From NCBI GenBank assembly GCA_964530325.1, contig CAZHAX010000001.1:248001-312000 (forward strand): a stretch of DNA of 64,000 bases. The letters are read 5' to 3'. Position 1 is the stretch's first letter; each line of letters opens with the position of its first letter. Under the pieces are notes generated by a model. That model searched no databases. It saw nothing but the letters and a program-made list of their open reading frames with translations, and was not told the DNA's origin. Source of the stretch: CAZHAX01 sp964530325. Its GTDB lineage: Bacteria; Chloroflexota; Anaerolineae; B4-G1. The position numbers were made by a program, and so were the translations under genes. Shown piece by piece: positions 1 through 8,502 of this stretch.

Positions 1-771
1 GTCTCTGGTGATCAGATGGGAGGGCCGGCTTCCTTGACTGCCGGCGCCGTCGCTGTCGGGGCGGACACAGATCTGAGCGTGGAGCTGGTGGCGCCGTCTG
101 CACCCGGGAGCTACCAGGGCCGGTGGCGACTGGAATCGTCAGACGGCCCGTTCGGCCCGACGCTGCTGGTGAGCATAGTCGTCGGTACGCCGACCTCTAC
201 TTCAACGCCGGCCTGCGTCGCGCCCGACAGCGCCCTGGCATCGATACTCACTATCGCCCAGGACGCGGGCCACAACCCGGGCTGCCCCATAGGCCCTGCC
301 TTCACCGTCGACGGGGCCATACAGCTGTTCGAGACGAACCCGGAGAACGCCAACCCGCACGCAAGAATGAGGGGCTTCATGATCTGGCGTTCCGATGAGG
401 CCGTGATCTACGCGCTGGGAAGTGGATGGGCGTCCTACATGCCGTCCCACGATGGGGATGTGCTCCACGTCTACGAGGATGACTGGGCGGAGGGGATGCC
501 CGCCATCCATCCTGACTGCGCCTCGATGAGCGTGCCGACTGGATATGTCCTGCCCCAGCGAGGCTTTGGGCGGGCGTGGTGCGTGCACTCGCTTGGCGAC
601 AGCACCGAAGTTGGCTGGCCCACGCATCCGGAGACTGGAGTGATTCTGCAGGTCCAGCCTACACGGAACGGGGCGCTAATCAGGGTTATGGCCCACCCTT
701 GGGGTATTACCTGGTACTTCTCACTCGATATCCTGGGCGGTCGGTGGTATTCAATCAGCACTACGCCGTAG
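1..771 (+). CDS. NBR1-like Ig-domain protein, C-terminal part (5' end outside window)
   Basis: The reading frame is open from the first base, so the start codon lies upstream; 256 residues are visible. The first ~57 residues look like the end of an NBR1-type Ig-like domain: an SGDQMGGP-like entry strand, an APSAPGSYQGRWRL strand and a final FGPTLLVSIVV strand. Such domains bind or present proteins on bacterial surfaces; function here is unknown. A Thr/Ser/Pro linker (about residues 58-68) leads to a ~185-residue C-terminal domain with several Trp and Cys residues that I do not recognise. No transmembrane segment or sortase motif is visible in this part. The gene converges on the protease gene with a 20-bp gap. 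Confidence 0.75.
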   Translation, partial: VSGDQMGGPASLTAGAVAVGADTDLSVELVAPSAPGSYQGRWRLESSDGPFGPTLLVSIVVGTPTSTSTPACVAPDSALASILTIAQDAGHNPGCPIGPAFTVDGAIQLFETNPENANPHARMRGFMIWRSDEAVIYALGSGWASYMPSHDGDVLHVYEDDWAEGMPAIHPDCASMSVPTGYVLPQRGFGRAWCVHSLGDSTEVGWPTHPETGVILQVQPTRNGALIRVMAHPWGITWYFSLDILGGRWYSISTTP

Positions 772-791
772 CGGACGGGGGCGGGAACAGA

Positions 792-1799
792 CTAGAGTGC
801 CAGCTCGACGTCGAGGGCGGACAGCACCTCGTCTATGGGGTTGATCACGGTGGCTGCCTCGGACCCGGCGAAAAGCAGCCCGACGACGCGGCGATCCGTA
901 TCCAGGATGGCGGCGCCGGAGTCGCCTGGCTGGCTCATCGGTCCCGCCAGCATCTGGCCGGAGAACATAGCGGCTGGGCCGTGGTAGTCTATGCGGACGG
1001 TAGCGTCGATCTGCGTAATGGTGCCGCGTGTGTGCCCCGTGGTTCGACCCGTCTTCTGGACGTGGGTGCCGAGTGTGGCGAGGCCGATGCCGGACGGACG
1101 GCCGATAGACAAGATCTGGTCGCCGAGCAGGCCCTCCGAGATGGGGCGGGCCAGCGCGGCGTCAACGCTGTTCAAACCGGGCGTGCAGCGCACAGCTTCG
1201 AGTCTGTGGCTTGATTTGAAGGCCCCGGCGACGTAGTTAAGCAGCTTCGCGGCCCAGCTGGCTATTGGGCACTGAGCCTCCGCGGTGCCGAAGTCGAGCG
1301 GAACGTAGTCAGCCAGGTAGGCGACGACGTCGCGCGCTGTGCCGCCATCTACCGGCCCGGGTTGCAGGATCGGGTCGCCCTCATGCCCCTTGTTGGAGTC
1401 GGCCAGCACGTGGTTGTTCGAAAGCATGAAGTGCTCGCCTCCCCGCCGGACCAGGCAGCCGAACGTTCCGGTCGTGGTTCGGTAGTGGCCCACCGATACA
1501 CCAGGCGGCACTACCGGCCGCCACGAGTCCCGCGGGCCCGGCCGGAAGGCGCGTAGATTTCCGATTTCGACGACGTCCGTCCGGATACCGCCAACCGTCT
1601 GGGGAACGAGGTCAGCCGGCGACAGCGCAGATATGGCCAACTTGCGCGTCACGGAAACGACAAGGCTTAGCTCGTCAGTCGTGGCGCCATTCGTAACCTT
1701 GTAGCCGAGACCAACTCCCACGACATTGCGCTTCGCCAGAAGCTGGCGAACGTGTGATCTGAGGGCCTGCCTGGCCTGTGTCACGATCAGCTTAGCCAT
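792..1799 (-). CDS. Trypsin-like serine protease with N-terminal accessory domain
   Basis: The protein has 335 residues. The protease part carries a plausible catalytic triad: His130 in LSNNHVLAD, Asp213 in NSVDAAL and Ser294 in SQPGDSGAAIL, the chymotrypsin-fold signature. This layout resembles the bacterial relatives of plant NAL1. Residues 1-85 form a separate domain with a NVVGVGLGYK strand and a VVSVTRKL strand that is repeated as an independent small protein just upstream (1854-2117). There is no signal peptide, so it is probably cytoplasmic or non-classically exported. It is the last gene of a minus-strand run that begins with two sensor kinases. Substrate unknown. Confidence 0.85.
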   Translation of the reverse strand: MAKLIVTQARQALRSHVRQLLAKRNVVGVGLGYKVTNGATTDELSLVVSVTRKLAISALSPADLVPQTVGGIRTDVVEIGNLRAFRPGPRDSWRPVVPPGVSVGHYRTTTGTFGCLVRRGGEHFMLSNNHVLADSNKGHEGDPILQPGPVDGGTARDVVAYLADYVPLDFGTAEAQCPIASWAAKLLNYVAGAFKSSHRLEAVRCTPGLNSVDAALARPISEGLLGDQILSIGRPSGIGLATLGTHVQKTGRTTGHTRGTITQIDATVRIDYHGPAAMFSGQMLAGPMSQPGDSGAAILDTDRRVVGLLFAGSEAATVINPIDEVLSALDVELAL

Positions 1800-1853
1800 C
1801 AGTCATCCAGCGGGCTCTGGCTCCCGGTCCGGGGGCCGGTTTCAACAGGCCTT

Positions 1854-2117
1854 CTAGCCTGCGGCAAGCTCGCCCACCGCGCGGACGTCGACCGGGACCC
1901 CGTCCAACTCTTGGGGCAAGATGTCGTCCGGGTCCAGCGCGCAGGCAGGCAGCTTGTCAGTCACCGAAACGACGATCGCCAGCTCGCCCGTCGACTGCCC
2001 GTCTTGCTCCTGCACTCCGATGCCAACTCCGACGACGTTAGCCTTGTCCAACAACTCGCTCTCGTGTGCTTCTTTCACCGAGCGCACGAGATCCAGCCTT
2101 TCGTCTCGCTTGGTCAT
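1854..2117 (-). CDS. Stand-alone copy of the protease N-terminal domain
   Basis: This 87-residue protein aligns by eye with residues 1-85 of the adjacent protease. Both share an NVVGVG(L/I)G strand, an ELxxVVSVTxKL block, an Ala-Leu-xPxD turn, a (L/V)PQxxxGxxxDV segment and an IG/VGEL end. No catalytic residues are present. Known stand-alone protease prodomains can act as chaperones or inhibitors of the mature enzyme; that is inference here. It lies 54 bp upstream of the protease gene on the same strand, so the two are probably co-transcribed. Confidence 0.75.
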   Translation of the reverse strand: MTKRDERLDLVRSVKEAHESELLDKANVVGVGIGVQEQDGQSTGELAIVVSVTDKLPACALDPDDILPQELDGVPVDVRAVGELAAG

Positions 2118-2141
2118 CCGGGTCCTCGGGTGGAAGCGCGC

Positions 2142-2987
2142 TCAGCCGGAGGCCCCGCCCGCCTCCCGTATCGCCTGCTCCAGGTTCGCCCTGGCCTGCT
2201 GCTCGGCGGTCTCTCGGGTGCTGGCAGGCTCAGGATACAATTCCACCAGCTCGGCGGCGGCAGCTGCCAGACCCGCACGGCCCCCCTGCCGAAGGGACCG
2301 GGCGCGGCGCCGGATGAGGGCGATGTATTCGCTTAGCGGGCTCGTGTCGGCCTGAGTGCATAGGGGGCCGCGGCCAGGTACGATGGTGGTCTTGGCAAAC
2401 GCTGAACGACGCAGGCGCTTCAGCGTGTTGAGCCAGCCTCTCGAATCGGGAGTAGATTCCATGTGGGGGTGTCTATCTGCGACGATGGTGTCACCGGCGA
2501 ATAGCACGCCGTGGTCGGGGAGGTGAACCCAGACGCTGCCAGGGGCTGCTCCGGCCACCGCTTCGACCGTCACCGTCTCGTCATCACGGCGCAGTGTCAG
2601 GCGCGACACTAGGATGATCTCCGGCAGAGCGAGCGGCGGCTTGGCCAGCGGCTTTGCGGCTCTGGGTTCTGAGCGGGCCCATCCCTCGGCGGCAGCCCGC
2701 CACGAGCCTTCGAGGAGTCTGGCAGCGCGATCGTAGGCCGCACGCGAAGCGACGATGGGAGCGCCCAGGGCTCCGGCGCTGAGCAGACGGTCTGGATGGG
2801 CGTCCGTGAGCACCACGTATAGAATGGGTCCGCCGGCTCCCTCTTCCACGCGATGCCTCCAGGCTCGGGCGTCGCCCGGCAGCGTCGGGGCGTCGACGGC
2901 TACCGCGCCGCCAGGAACAGTGATGAATCCGACGTTGACGCCGGCGTATTCCGTTGATGCATACACGCCCGTCGATAGCTTCTTCAA
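2142..2987 (-). CDS. Metallo-beta-lactamase-fold protein with degenerate metal site
   Basis: The 281-residue sequence follows the metallo-beta-lactamase fold: a GFITVPGGAVAVDAP strand pair near the N-terminus, VVLTDAHPDR where HxHxDH is expected, a VLFAGDTIV strand with the Asp of motif 4, and IVPGRGP in place of the usual PGHGP. Most metal-binding histidines are therefore missing (the first motif keeps only one His and an Asp). It may bind a different metal, be non-catalytic, or act as a sensor/binding domain. It ends 24 bp before the small prodomain-like gene and starts 32 bp after the GAF/PAS kinase gene, consistent with one operon. Confidence 0.75.
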   Translation of the reverse strand: MKKLSTGVYASTEYAGVNVGFITVPGGAVAVDAPTLPGDARAWRHRVEEGAGGPILYVVLTDAHPDRLLSAGALGAPIVASRAAYDRAARLLEGSWRAAAEGWARSEPRAAKPLAKPPLALPEIILVSRLTLRRDDETVTVEAVAGAAPGSVWVHLPDHGVLFAGDTIVADRHPHMESTPDSRGWLNTLKRLRRSAFAKTTIVPGRGPLCTQADTSPLSEYIALIRRRARSLRQGGRAGLAAAAAELVELYPEPASTRETAEQQARANLEQAIREAGGASG

Positions 2988-3019
2988 AGCACATCTCTCC
3001 AGTCCGATAACGGGACCAG

Positions 3020-4675
3020 CTACTCGGTTGGCAGTGGCAGCGTAAAGCGGAACGTGGCGCCGACGCCTGGCTCGCTGTCAACCCATATCCGCCCGCCGTG
3101 CGCCACCACCGCCAGCTTGCAGAAAGTCAGGCCCAGGCCGATGCCCTCGACGCCCTCGACTCGCCCCAGGCGCGCGAAACGGTCGAAGACTCGCTCCCGC
3201 ATCTCGGCGTCGATGCCGGGCCCGGTGTCCGAGACGGCGAAGAGTATCTCGCTGCCGGCCTTCTCCACGCTGACGGTGACGCGGCCTTTCTCGGGAGTGT
3301 ACTTCAACGCATTGTCAATCAGATTGCCAAGCACTCGAGCTATCAGAGCTGGGTCTGCCAGAACGCGCGGCAGGCCGGGCTCGACCTGGACGCCGATCGT
3401 CTGGCGCTTGCCCAGTGCGATCGGCTGCGCCAGCTCCACGGCCTCCTGTACGAGCGTCCCAGGCTCCAGCGGAATACGGTCCGGCTCCGCCTCCCCTGCC
3501 TCGAGCCGGCCCAATTCGAGGAGCGAATCGGTCAGCCCGTGGAGCCTCTCGCCGCTGCGGATGGCCACGGCGATGATCTCTCTAACCAGGCGCAGATCCT
3601 CGCGGTCCGCCAACGACTTGCGGATCAGCTGCAGGCTGCTCATCATGCTGGCCAGGGGGTTCCGCAAATCGTGCACGATCATGTGGGTCAGGTCTTCCCT
3701 GGTCCGCTCCAGCGCAACCTGCTCGGTAGCATCGTGACCGACCCACTGGATTGCCTCCTGGCCGCCATAGCTGATTCGGGCCATGTGAGCGTCCACGAAG
3801 CGGTGCCCGTCCCCCGTGGACAGCCTGACCCTTCTCGTCGGCTGCTCGCCCTCACGTGCTTCCCGCAGCGACCTTACTGCTTCCCTCTCGGCTTGGCCCA
3901 GCAGCCTGAAGAGACTGGAGCCGATCAGCTCGTCACGCGAGTCGTCCAGCAGCTCTTCAGCGCGGCGATTCAGATCGAGGATGCGCCCCTCGGGGTCCAG
4001 CACGACGACGGGATCCGCGCTCTGGTGGAACAGGCTCTCGTAGCGCCTTTCGGCCTGACGGACGCGTTCGTGGAGGCCGGCGTTGCGGATCGCCACTCCT
4101 GCCAGCTCTGCCACGGCGCACAGCAGTCGCTGCGCCTCGGCGCCGTAAGCTCCTGAGGCTGGGTTCAGCGCCTCGATGATCCCGATCGTGTGGCCCTCGA
4201 TCTGGATGGGGACCGCCAGCACCGCCCGGGTCTCGAAAGCCGTGGCGTCGTCTGCCGCCGGGTCGAAACGCTTGTCTTCCCTGGCGGAGGGCACCAGCGC
4301 CGGCTTGCCCTTTTCTGCCACCCAGCCGGCGATACCCTGGCCTGGCGCGAGCCGCATGCCGACGATGCCGGCTGCAGCTTCACCCGCTGCGACCCGGAAG
4401 ACCAGGTCGCCCGTCCTGACATCGACTAGTGCAGCGGAGACAGCGTCGACCTGGAAGTAGTCCCTCACCTGCGACATCAACGACTGCAGCACCTGATCGA
4501 GATCGAGCGTAGCCGTCAGAACCTGGCTCGTCTCGTGCAGGAAGGCCAACTCGCGCACCTGCTTCTTGAGCGCGTCGAGTTCTTCTGCTGCTACCTGCTG
4601 CCCCACTTCGGGCCTGGCTGAGCTCTCAGCCCGGGTCTTGGGAGGGCGCTTTCGATTCTTGGTGCTTCGCTTCAC
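3020..4675 (-). CDS. GAF-PAS sensor histidine kinase
   Basis: The protein has 551 residues and no membrane segment. A basic N-terminus and a short coiled coil (about 30-50) precede a GAF domain (about 55-200), a PAS domain (about 208-325), a HisKA dimerisation segment with phospho-acceptor His335 in HMIVHDLRNPLASM, and a C-terminal HATPase with N box (GNLIDNALKYTP), G1 (DTGPGID) and G2 (GIGLGL). It is a soluble sensor kinase whose ligand is not evident. No response regulator gene lies beside it. It sits between the larger four-GAF kinase gene and the metallo-beta-lactamase-fold gene, all on the minus strand. Confidence 0.93.
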   Translation of the reverse strand: MKRSTKNRKRPPKTRAESSARPEVGQQVAAEELDALKKQVRELAFLHETSQVLTATLDLDQVLQSLMSQVRDYFQVDAVSAALVDVRTGDLVFRVAAGEAAAGIVGMRLAPGQGIAGWVAEKGKPALVPSAREDKRFDPAADDATAFETRAVLAVPIQIEGHTIGIIEALNPASGAYGAEAQRLLCAVAELAGVAIRNAGLHERVRQAERRYESLFHQSADPVVVLDPEGRILDLNRRAEELLDDSRDELIGSSLFRLLGQAEREAVRSLREAREGEQPTRRVRLSTGDGHRFVDAHMARISYGGQEAIQWVGHDATEQVALERTREDLTHMIVHDLRNPLASMMSSLQLIRKSLADREDLRLVREIIAVAIRSGERLHGLTDSLLELGRLEAGEAEPDRIPLEPGTLVQEAVELAQPIALGKRQTIGVQVEPGLPRVLADPALIARVLGNLIDNALKYTPEKGRVTVSVEKAGSEILFAVSDTGPGIDAEMRERVFDRFARLGRVEGVEGIGLGLTFCKLAVVAHGGRIWVDSEPGVGATFRFTLPLPTE

Positions 4676-4768
4676 GTCCCATTCTCCGCAAGAAAGCCCT
4701 CGGCGCCTGGCCTGCTGCCGCGGCGCCGTCCGGACGAAGCTTGGCTGGCCCCCTGCAAGCTCAGAGCT

Positions 4769-7700
4769 TCACGAGGCAGTTCGCTTGCCGGCCCTGCCCT
4801 TCATGCGCGGCAGGGCGACTGTGAACCTGCTGCCGGAGCCAGGCTCGCTGGAGGCACGGACCATACCGCCGTGGGCCTCGACGATCTCCCACACCAGGGC
4901 CAGGCCCAGGCCCAGGCCGCCGAAGCGCCGCGTGGTTGTGCCGTCAATCTGGTAGAACCGCTCGAAGATTCGGTGCAGGTGTTCGGGGGCTATGCCGATC
5001 CCCGTGTCCTCGACGCTAACGTAGGCCTGCCTGGCGTCGGACCAGGATCGCAGCGTCACAGTACCGCCGTTGGGGCTGAACTTGATCGCGTTCTCTGTGA
5101 GGTGATAGATCACAAGCTGCAGTCGCTCGGGGTCGCCCAGCACAAGGGGGGCGTTCTCCTCCACTTCCACCTTCAGCGTGATGCCGGCATCTTCCGCTGC
5201 TGAGCCGAATTCGTTCGCCACGTTCTGCGTAGCTTCCGAGAGCGAGACCTCGGAGAGGGCAAGAGCCTCCCGCGGAACGACCTGGAGCATAGTCAGGTTG
5301 TGCACGAGCCGGGCCAATGTCGCAGCCCGGTCGCGAATCGTCTTGAGGGCACCGAGCTGCTTCTCGGGCACTTCGCCGAGAGTCCCGTCCAGCATCAGCT
5401 CGGTGTAGCCCTGCATCAGGCTGAGCGGCGTGCGAAACTCGTGGCTCACGTTCTGCACCAGCTCCGTGCGCAGCCTGCTGATCTCCTGCAGCTCGTCGTA
5501 GGCCTCGGAGAGCTCGTTCGCTTGGCTGGCCAGCCGGTCGCACAGCTGGGAGTTGGAGAGAGCCGCTGCCGCCTGGTTGACGAGCGTTTGGGCCCATCCC
5601 AACTGCTCCTCGACAGGCTCGGCCAGTGGCTGCCGCGGCCCCAGCCATGCTACCCCTACGACCGTGTCCTGGCTGACCATCGGCAGCAGGATAGAGCTCG
5701 CCACGCCGTGCTGCCTGATCAGTCCCTGCATTGCGGTGTCGAGAATGGCCCAGCCGCTGCTCTCCTCGATGTTCGGCGCGTACTGCCAGCGCCGTTCCTC
5801 GCTGAGCTGCTCGTACAGCCACTGACCGGAGATCTGCACCTCGTGCCCTGTGGCCAGAGGAAAAGGCTCGTCCTCCGACAGCCAGCCGGCAGCCAGAGTG
5901 ATGCTGCCGCCGCCGGGGCGAAGAAGTCCCACTGCGCAGGGGCAGCGGAAGCGCTCGACTAGTGCATCACGGAGGACACCAATGATCTCCTGGTGGCTCA
6001 CCTGGCCGATCATGCCGGCCGAAGCCTCTGCCAGAATGCGGAGATCCCCTTCATGCCGGGCCATCTCCTCGTAGAGACGGGCGTTGTCGAGCGCTACTCC
6101 CAACTGCCCGGCTACTGTCGTCAACAGCTGCAGCTCTTCCTCTCCGAAGAACACGCCCTCACTTGTGCTTTCGGCATGCAGGACAGCAGCGACCTTCCCC
6201 CCGACCCGAACCGGTACAGCCACGGCCGACTGCACCTCCGGTGGCAGGGTGGGGAAGTCGGCTCTTTGAGCGTCATCTCGCAGCAGGATAGGGACCCCGT
6301 TGCGGTAGGCGCGGCCAGGGAGAGTTGTGTCTGCGGCCACGCTCAGGTCGCCATTTGAGAACCCGACCAGGGACGGGTGCGAAACGAGGCGGTCTTCCGT
6401 CGCGTGGGGCAGCAGGAATCCAAGCCGGTCCACGCCCAGTGCTTTGTGCAGAGCCTTGACCGATCTCTCCAGAACGAGGTCGAAGTCGAGCGTGGAGGCG
6501 GCGGCCAGCATCACCTCCTGGACGAGCCGGGCGTCGCTGAGCCTTCTCCTCGACTGGTCGAGCAGCTGGGCATTCTCGATGGCGATGCTGGCTTGCCGGG
6601 AGATCGAGGACAGGAGGCGGTGTTGGGCCGCGGTGAATGCAGCCGGCTCTGGGGACTGGGCGGACATCGCTCCTATTACGCGATCTCGCACGACCAAAGG
6701 CAGTACGATCAGGGAGCGCATCTGAGAGTGTGGCTGCACGCCCTGGCCCTTCCGCTGTTCCGAGTCTCGCTGCGCATCGTCTATCCAGAGCGCTTCTCCG
6801 GTGCGGATCACCCATCCAGTCGTGCTGCGCTCGTCGTCGAGCCTCACCTCGCGCGGCTCGAGGTACTCTCCCCGGTCAACCTCGAGGGCGAAGCGGACTG
6901 TGTCCTTCTGTTCGTCGTACAGCGCGATGTGGAAGAGCGCCATATCGACCAGGTCGGCGATCTGACTATGTAGGACGCGCAGGACCCCATCGAGATCAAG
7001 CGTGGAGGAGATCGCCACATCGATGCTGCGAAGCGCGGTCAGTTCCTCGACATGGCGCTGAGCCTCTTCATACAAGCGTGCGTTGTCGATGGCGCTGGCC
7101 AGCTGATCGGCCATCGTCTGCAGAGTGGTCGCGTCCTCCTCGGAGAAGGCTCCGAGTTGACTAGACTGGATATCGAGCACGCCGATCACCCTGCCGCGGC
7201 TGCGGAGAGGCAGCGCGACGGCGGAGCGTGTCTCCGGCAGGTCTGGAGTAGCCAGATGAACGGCATCCTGTTCCACATCGGACGAGACTCGGGCCCTTCC
7301 TGTGCGTGCCACGTAGCCGACGAGTCCGCCCTTACCTACGCGGACCTTGTGACCGCGAGCGAGCATCTTCCGCCCGCCTTCCGATGAAGCTGAGCGCAGC
7401 ACAACACTCGCTTCAGACTCGTCAAGCAGATAGACCGCGGCATGGTCGTAGCCGAACCTATCGGATACCTTCTGCACCGTCATGTCCAGGAGCTTGCCCA
7501 CGTTGAGTGTGGTCGTCGCCTCCCGGGCCACCTCCGCAGCGGACTGGAGCTGTACGGAGCGCCGCTGCAGCTGCCCGGCTCGCTCGCTGACTCGCTGGTC
7601 CAGCTCCTCATTCAGTACCTGCAGGTCGTCCATCGTTCGCTCGAGGGTGCGGGCGGAAAGCGATGCGGCGAGCGCCACCGCGAATAGCAGCACGAAGGTG

Positions 7701-8167
7701 AAGGGATTGGGCACTTCCGCTCCCGGCAGCCCGACAGCGAGGATGACGAGCGATGCAGCGGTCGCAGTGACGAAGCTCGCCGTCGGCGCGACCAGCACAC
7801 TGGAAAGCACGATGGGGATGGCGAAAGCGAGCAGGCTGCGCCCACTGCCGATGTCCGCCGACTGCTCGATTACAGCGGCGATGCCGATCAGAAGAAGCAG
7901 GAAGAGGACGTTGGCCGCCCGGCCGGAGTACCGATGGTTGAGTGCCAGGAGAGCAGCGAAGGCAACCAGTGTGAACGCGCCGGCTGGGTAGACCAAACCG
8001 AACTGGACGCGGCCCTCGGGTCCCAGCAGGTCAAGAATCGCGTTGAGAAGGAGACCGAGAGGGATGAGGACAAAGCTGCTCAACAGCATTATGTTGAGCA
8101 AGCTGCGCCTGTGGGCGTCTCGGGCGTCAGTTGAGCGGACGTTGACTAGTCTGCTCAGGATACGCAT
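4769..8167 (-). CDS. Membrane-anchored histidine kinase with four GAF domains
   Basis: The protein is 1132 residues long. Five to six hydrophobic segments occupy about residues 25-175, followed by a coiled coil (about 176-215) and four consecutive GAF domains (about 215-365, 380-540, 560-710 and 715-860). A HisKA segment follows with His near residue 909 in HEFRTPLSLMQGY, then a HATPase with NAIKFSPNGG, DTGIGI and GGLGLGLALV boxes. Stacked GAF domains of this kind are frequent in Chloroflexota and cyanobacteria. No cognate regulator is adjacent. A divergent promoter at 8396-8424 would give a leader of roughly 220 nt. Confidence 0.93.
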   Translation of the reverse strand: MRILSRLVNVRSTDARDAHRRSLLNIMLLSSFVLIPLGLLLNAILDLLGPEGRVQFGLVYPAGAFTLVAFAALLALNHRYSGRAANVLFLLLLIGIAAVIEQSADIGSGRSLLAFAIPIVLSSVLVAPTASFVTATAASLVILAVGLPGAEVPNPFTFVLLFAVALAASLSARTLERTMDDLQVLNEELDQRVSERAGQLQRRSVQLQSAAEVAREATTTLNVGKLLDMTVQKVSDRFGYDHAAVYLLDESEASVVLRSASSEGGRKMLARGHKVRVGKGGLVGYVARTGRARVSSDVEQDAVHLATPDLPETRSAVALPLRSRGRVIGVLDIQSSQLGAFSEEDATTLQTMADQLASAIDNARLYEEAQRHVEELTALRSIDVAISSTLDLDGVLRVLHSQIADLVDMALFHIALYDEQKDTVRFALEVDRGEYLEPREVRLDDERSTTGWVIRTGEALWIDDAQRDSEQRKGQGVQPHSQMRSLIVLPLVVRDRVIGAMSAQSPEPAAFTAAQHRLLSSISRQASIAIENAQLLDQSRRRLSDARLVQEVMLAAASTLDFDLVLERSVKALHKALGVDRLGFLLPHATEDRLVSHPSLVGFSNGDLSVAADTTLPGRAYRNGVPILLRDDAQRADFPTLPPEVQSAVAVPVRVGGKVAAVLHAESTSEGVFFGEEELQLLTTVAGQLGVALDNARLYEEMARHEGDLRILAEASAGMIGQVSHQEIIGVLRDALVERFRCPCAVGLLRPGGGSITLAAGWLSEDEPFPLATGHEVQISGQWLYEQLSEERRWQYAPNIEESSGWAILDTAMQGLIRQHGVASSILLPMVSQDTVVGVAWLGPRQPLAEPVEEQLGWAQTLVNQAAAALSNSQLCDRLASQANELSEAYDELQEISRLRTELVQNVSHEFRTPLSLMQGYTELMLDGTLGEVPEKQLGALKTIRDRAATLARLVHNLTMLQVVPREALALSEVSLSEATQNVANEFGSAAEDAGITLKVEVEENAPLVLGDPERLQLVIYHLTENAIKFSPNGGTVTLRSWSDARQAYVSVEDTGIGIAPEHLHRIFERFYQIDGTTTRRFGGLGLGLALVWEIVEAHGGMVRASSEPGSGSRFTVALPRMKGRAGKRTAS

Positions 8168-8395
8168 GGCCGCTGCTCCTGGCCTCTCATCCTGCTCTCA
8201 GTGGCCTGGGATTGCTCGGGGCGGAGGACCAGCCCGGTGCCCGCAGTCTGCCGCGGCGCCAACTGAGAGTTACTGGACGCCTCTCATCTGTCTAGTCGCC
8301 AAGTTGGCCTCGGTGGACCCGGCTGCCCTCTGTCCAAGACCGCAGCCGGGCAACAGCCGCCGTCCTTCGCAGAGACGGCAGCCCAGGGTTAGCTG

Positions 8396-8424
8396 ATTGT
8401 ACTGCAAAAGGGTAGCCCAAGCAA
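8396..8424 (-). promoter_or_regulatory. Sigma70-type promoter for the minus-strand kinase operon
   Basis: Reading the minus strand, a -35 box TTGCTT (8419-8424) is followed after 17 bp by a -10 box TACAAT (8396-8401). Transcription would run towards the four-GAF kinase gene. The -35 box is one arm of an inverted repeat shared with the opposing glgC promoter. Confidence 0.55.
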
Positions 8425-8433
8425 GTTTGCTTG
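8418..8433. promoter_or_regulatory. 16-bp inverted repeat between divergent promoters (putative operator)
   Basis: CAAGCAA and TTGCTTG face each other around a central GT, a perfect 7-bp inverted repeat. It covers the complete -35 box of the minus-strand promoter and the first three bases (8431-8433) of the glgC -35 box. A dimeric repressor bound here would block both promoters. The protein that might bind it is unknown. Confidence 0.45.
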
Positions 8434-8459
8434 ACAGTGACCCGGTTTGATGGTACAAA
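8431..8459 (+). promoter_or_regulatory. Sigma70-type promoter of glgC
   Basis: Consensus -35 TTGACA (8431-8436), a 17-bp spacer and -10 TACAAA (8454-8459) lie 44 bp before the glgC ATG. The region between the kinase start at 8167 and this promoter holds no gene that I can support. Confidence 0.7.
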
Positions 8460-8502
8460 GGCGACGCACCAAGCGGGAAGCTGTCCTCCAGAAGGATGGG
8501 GC

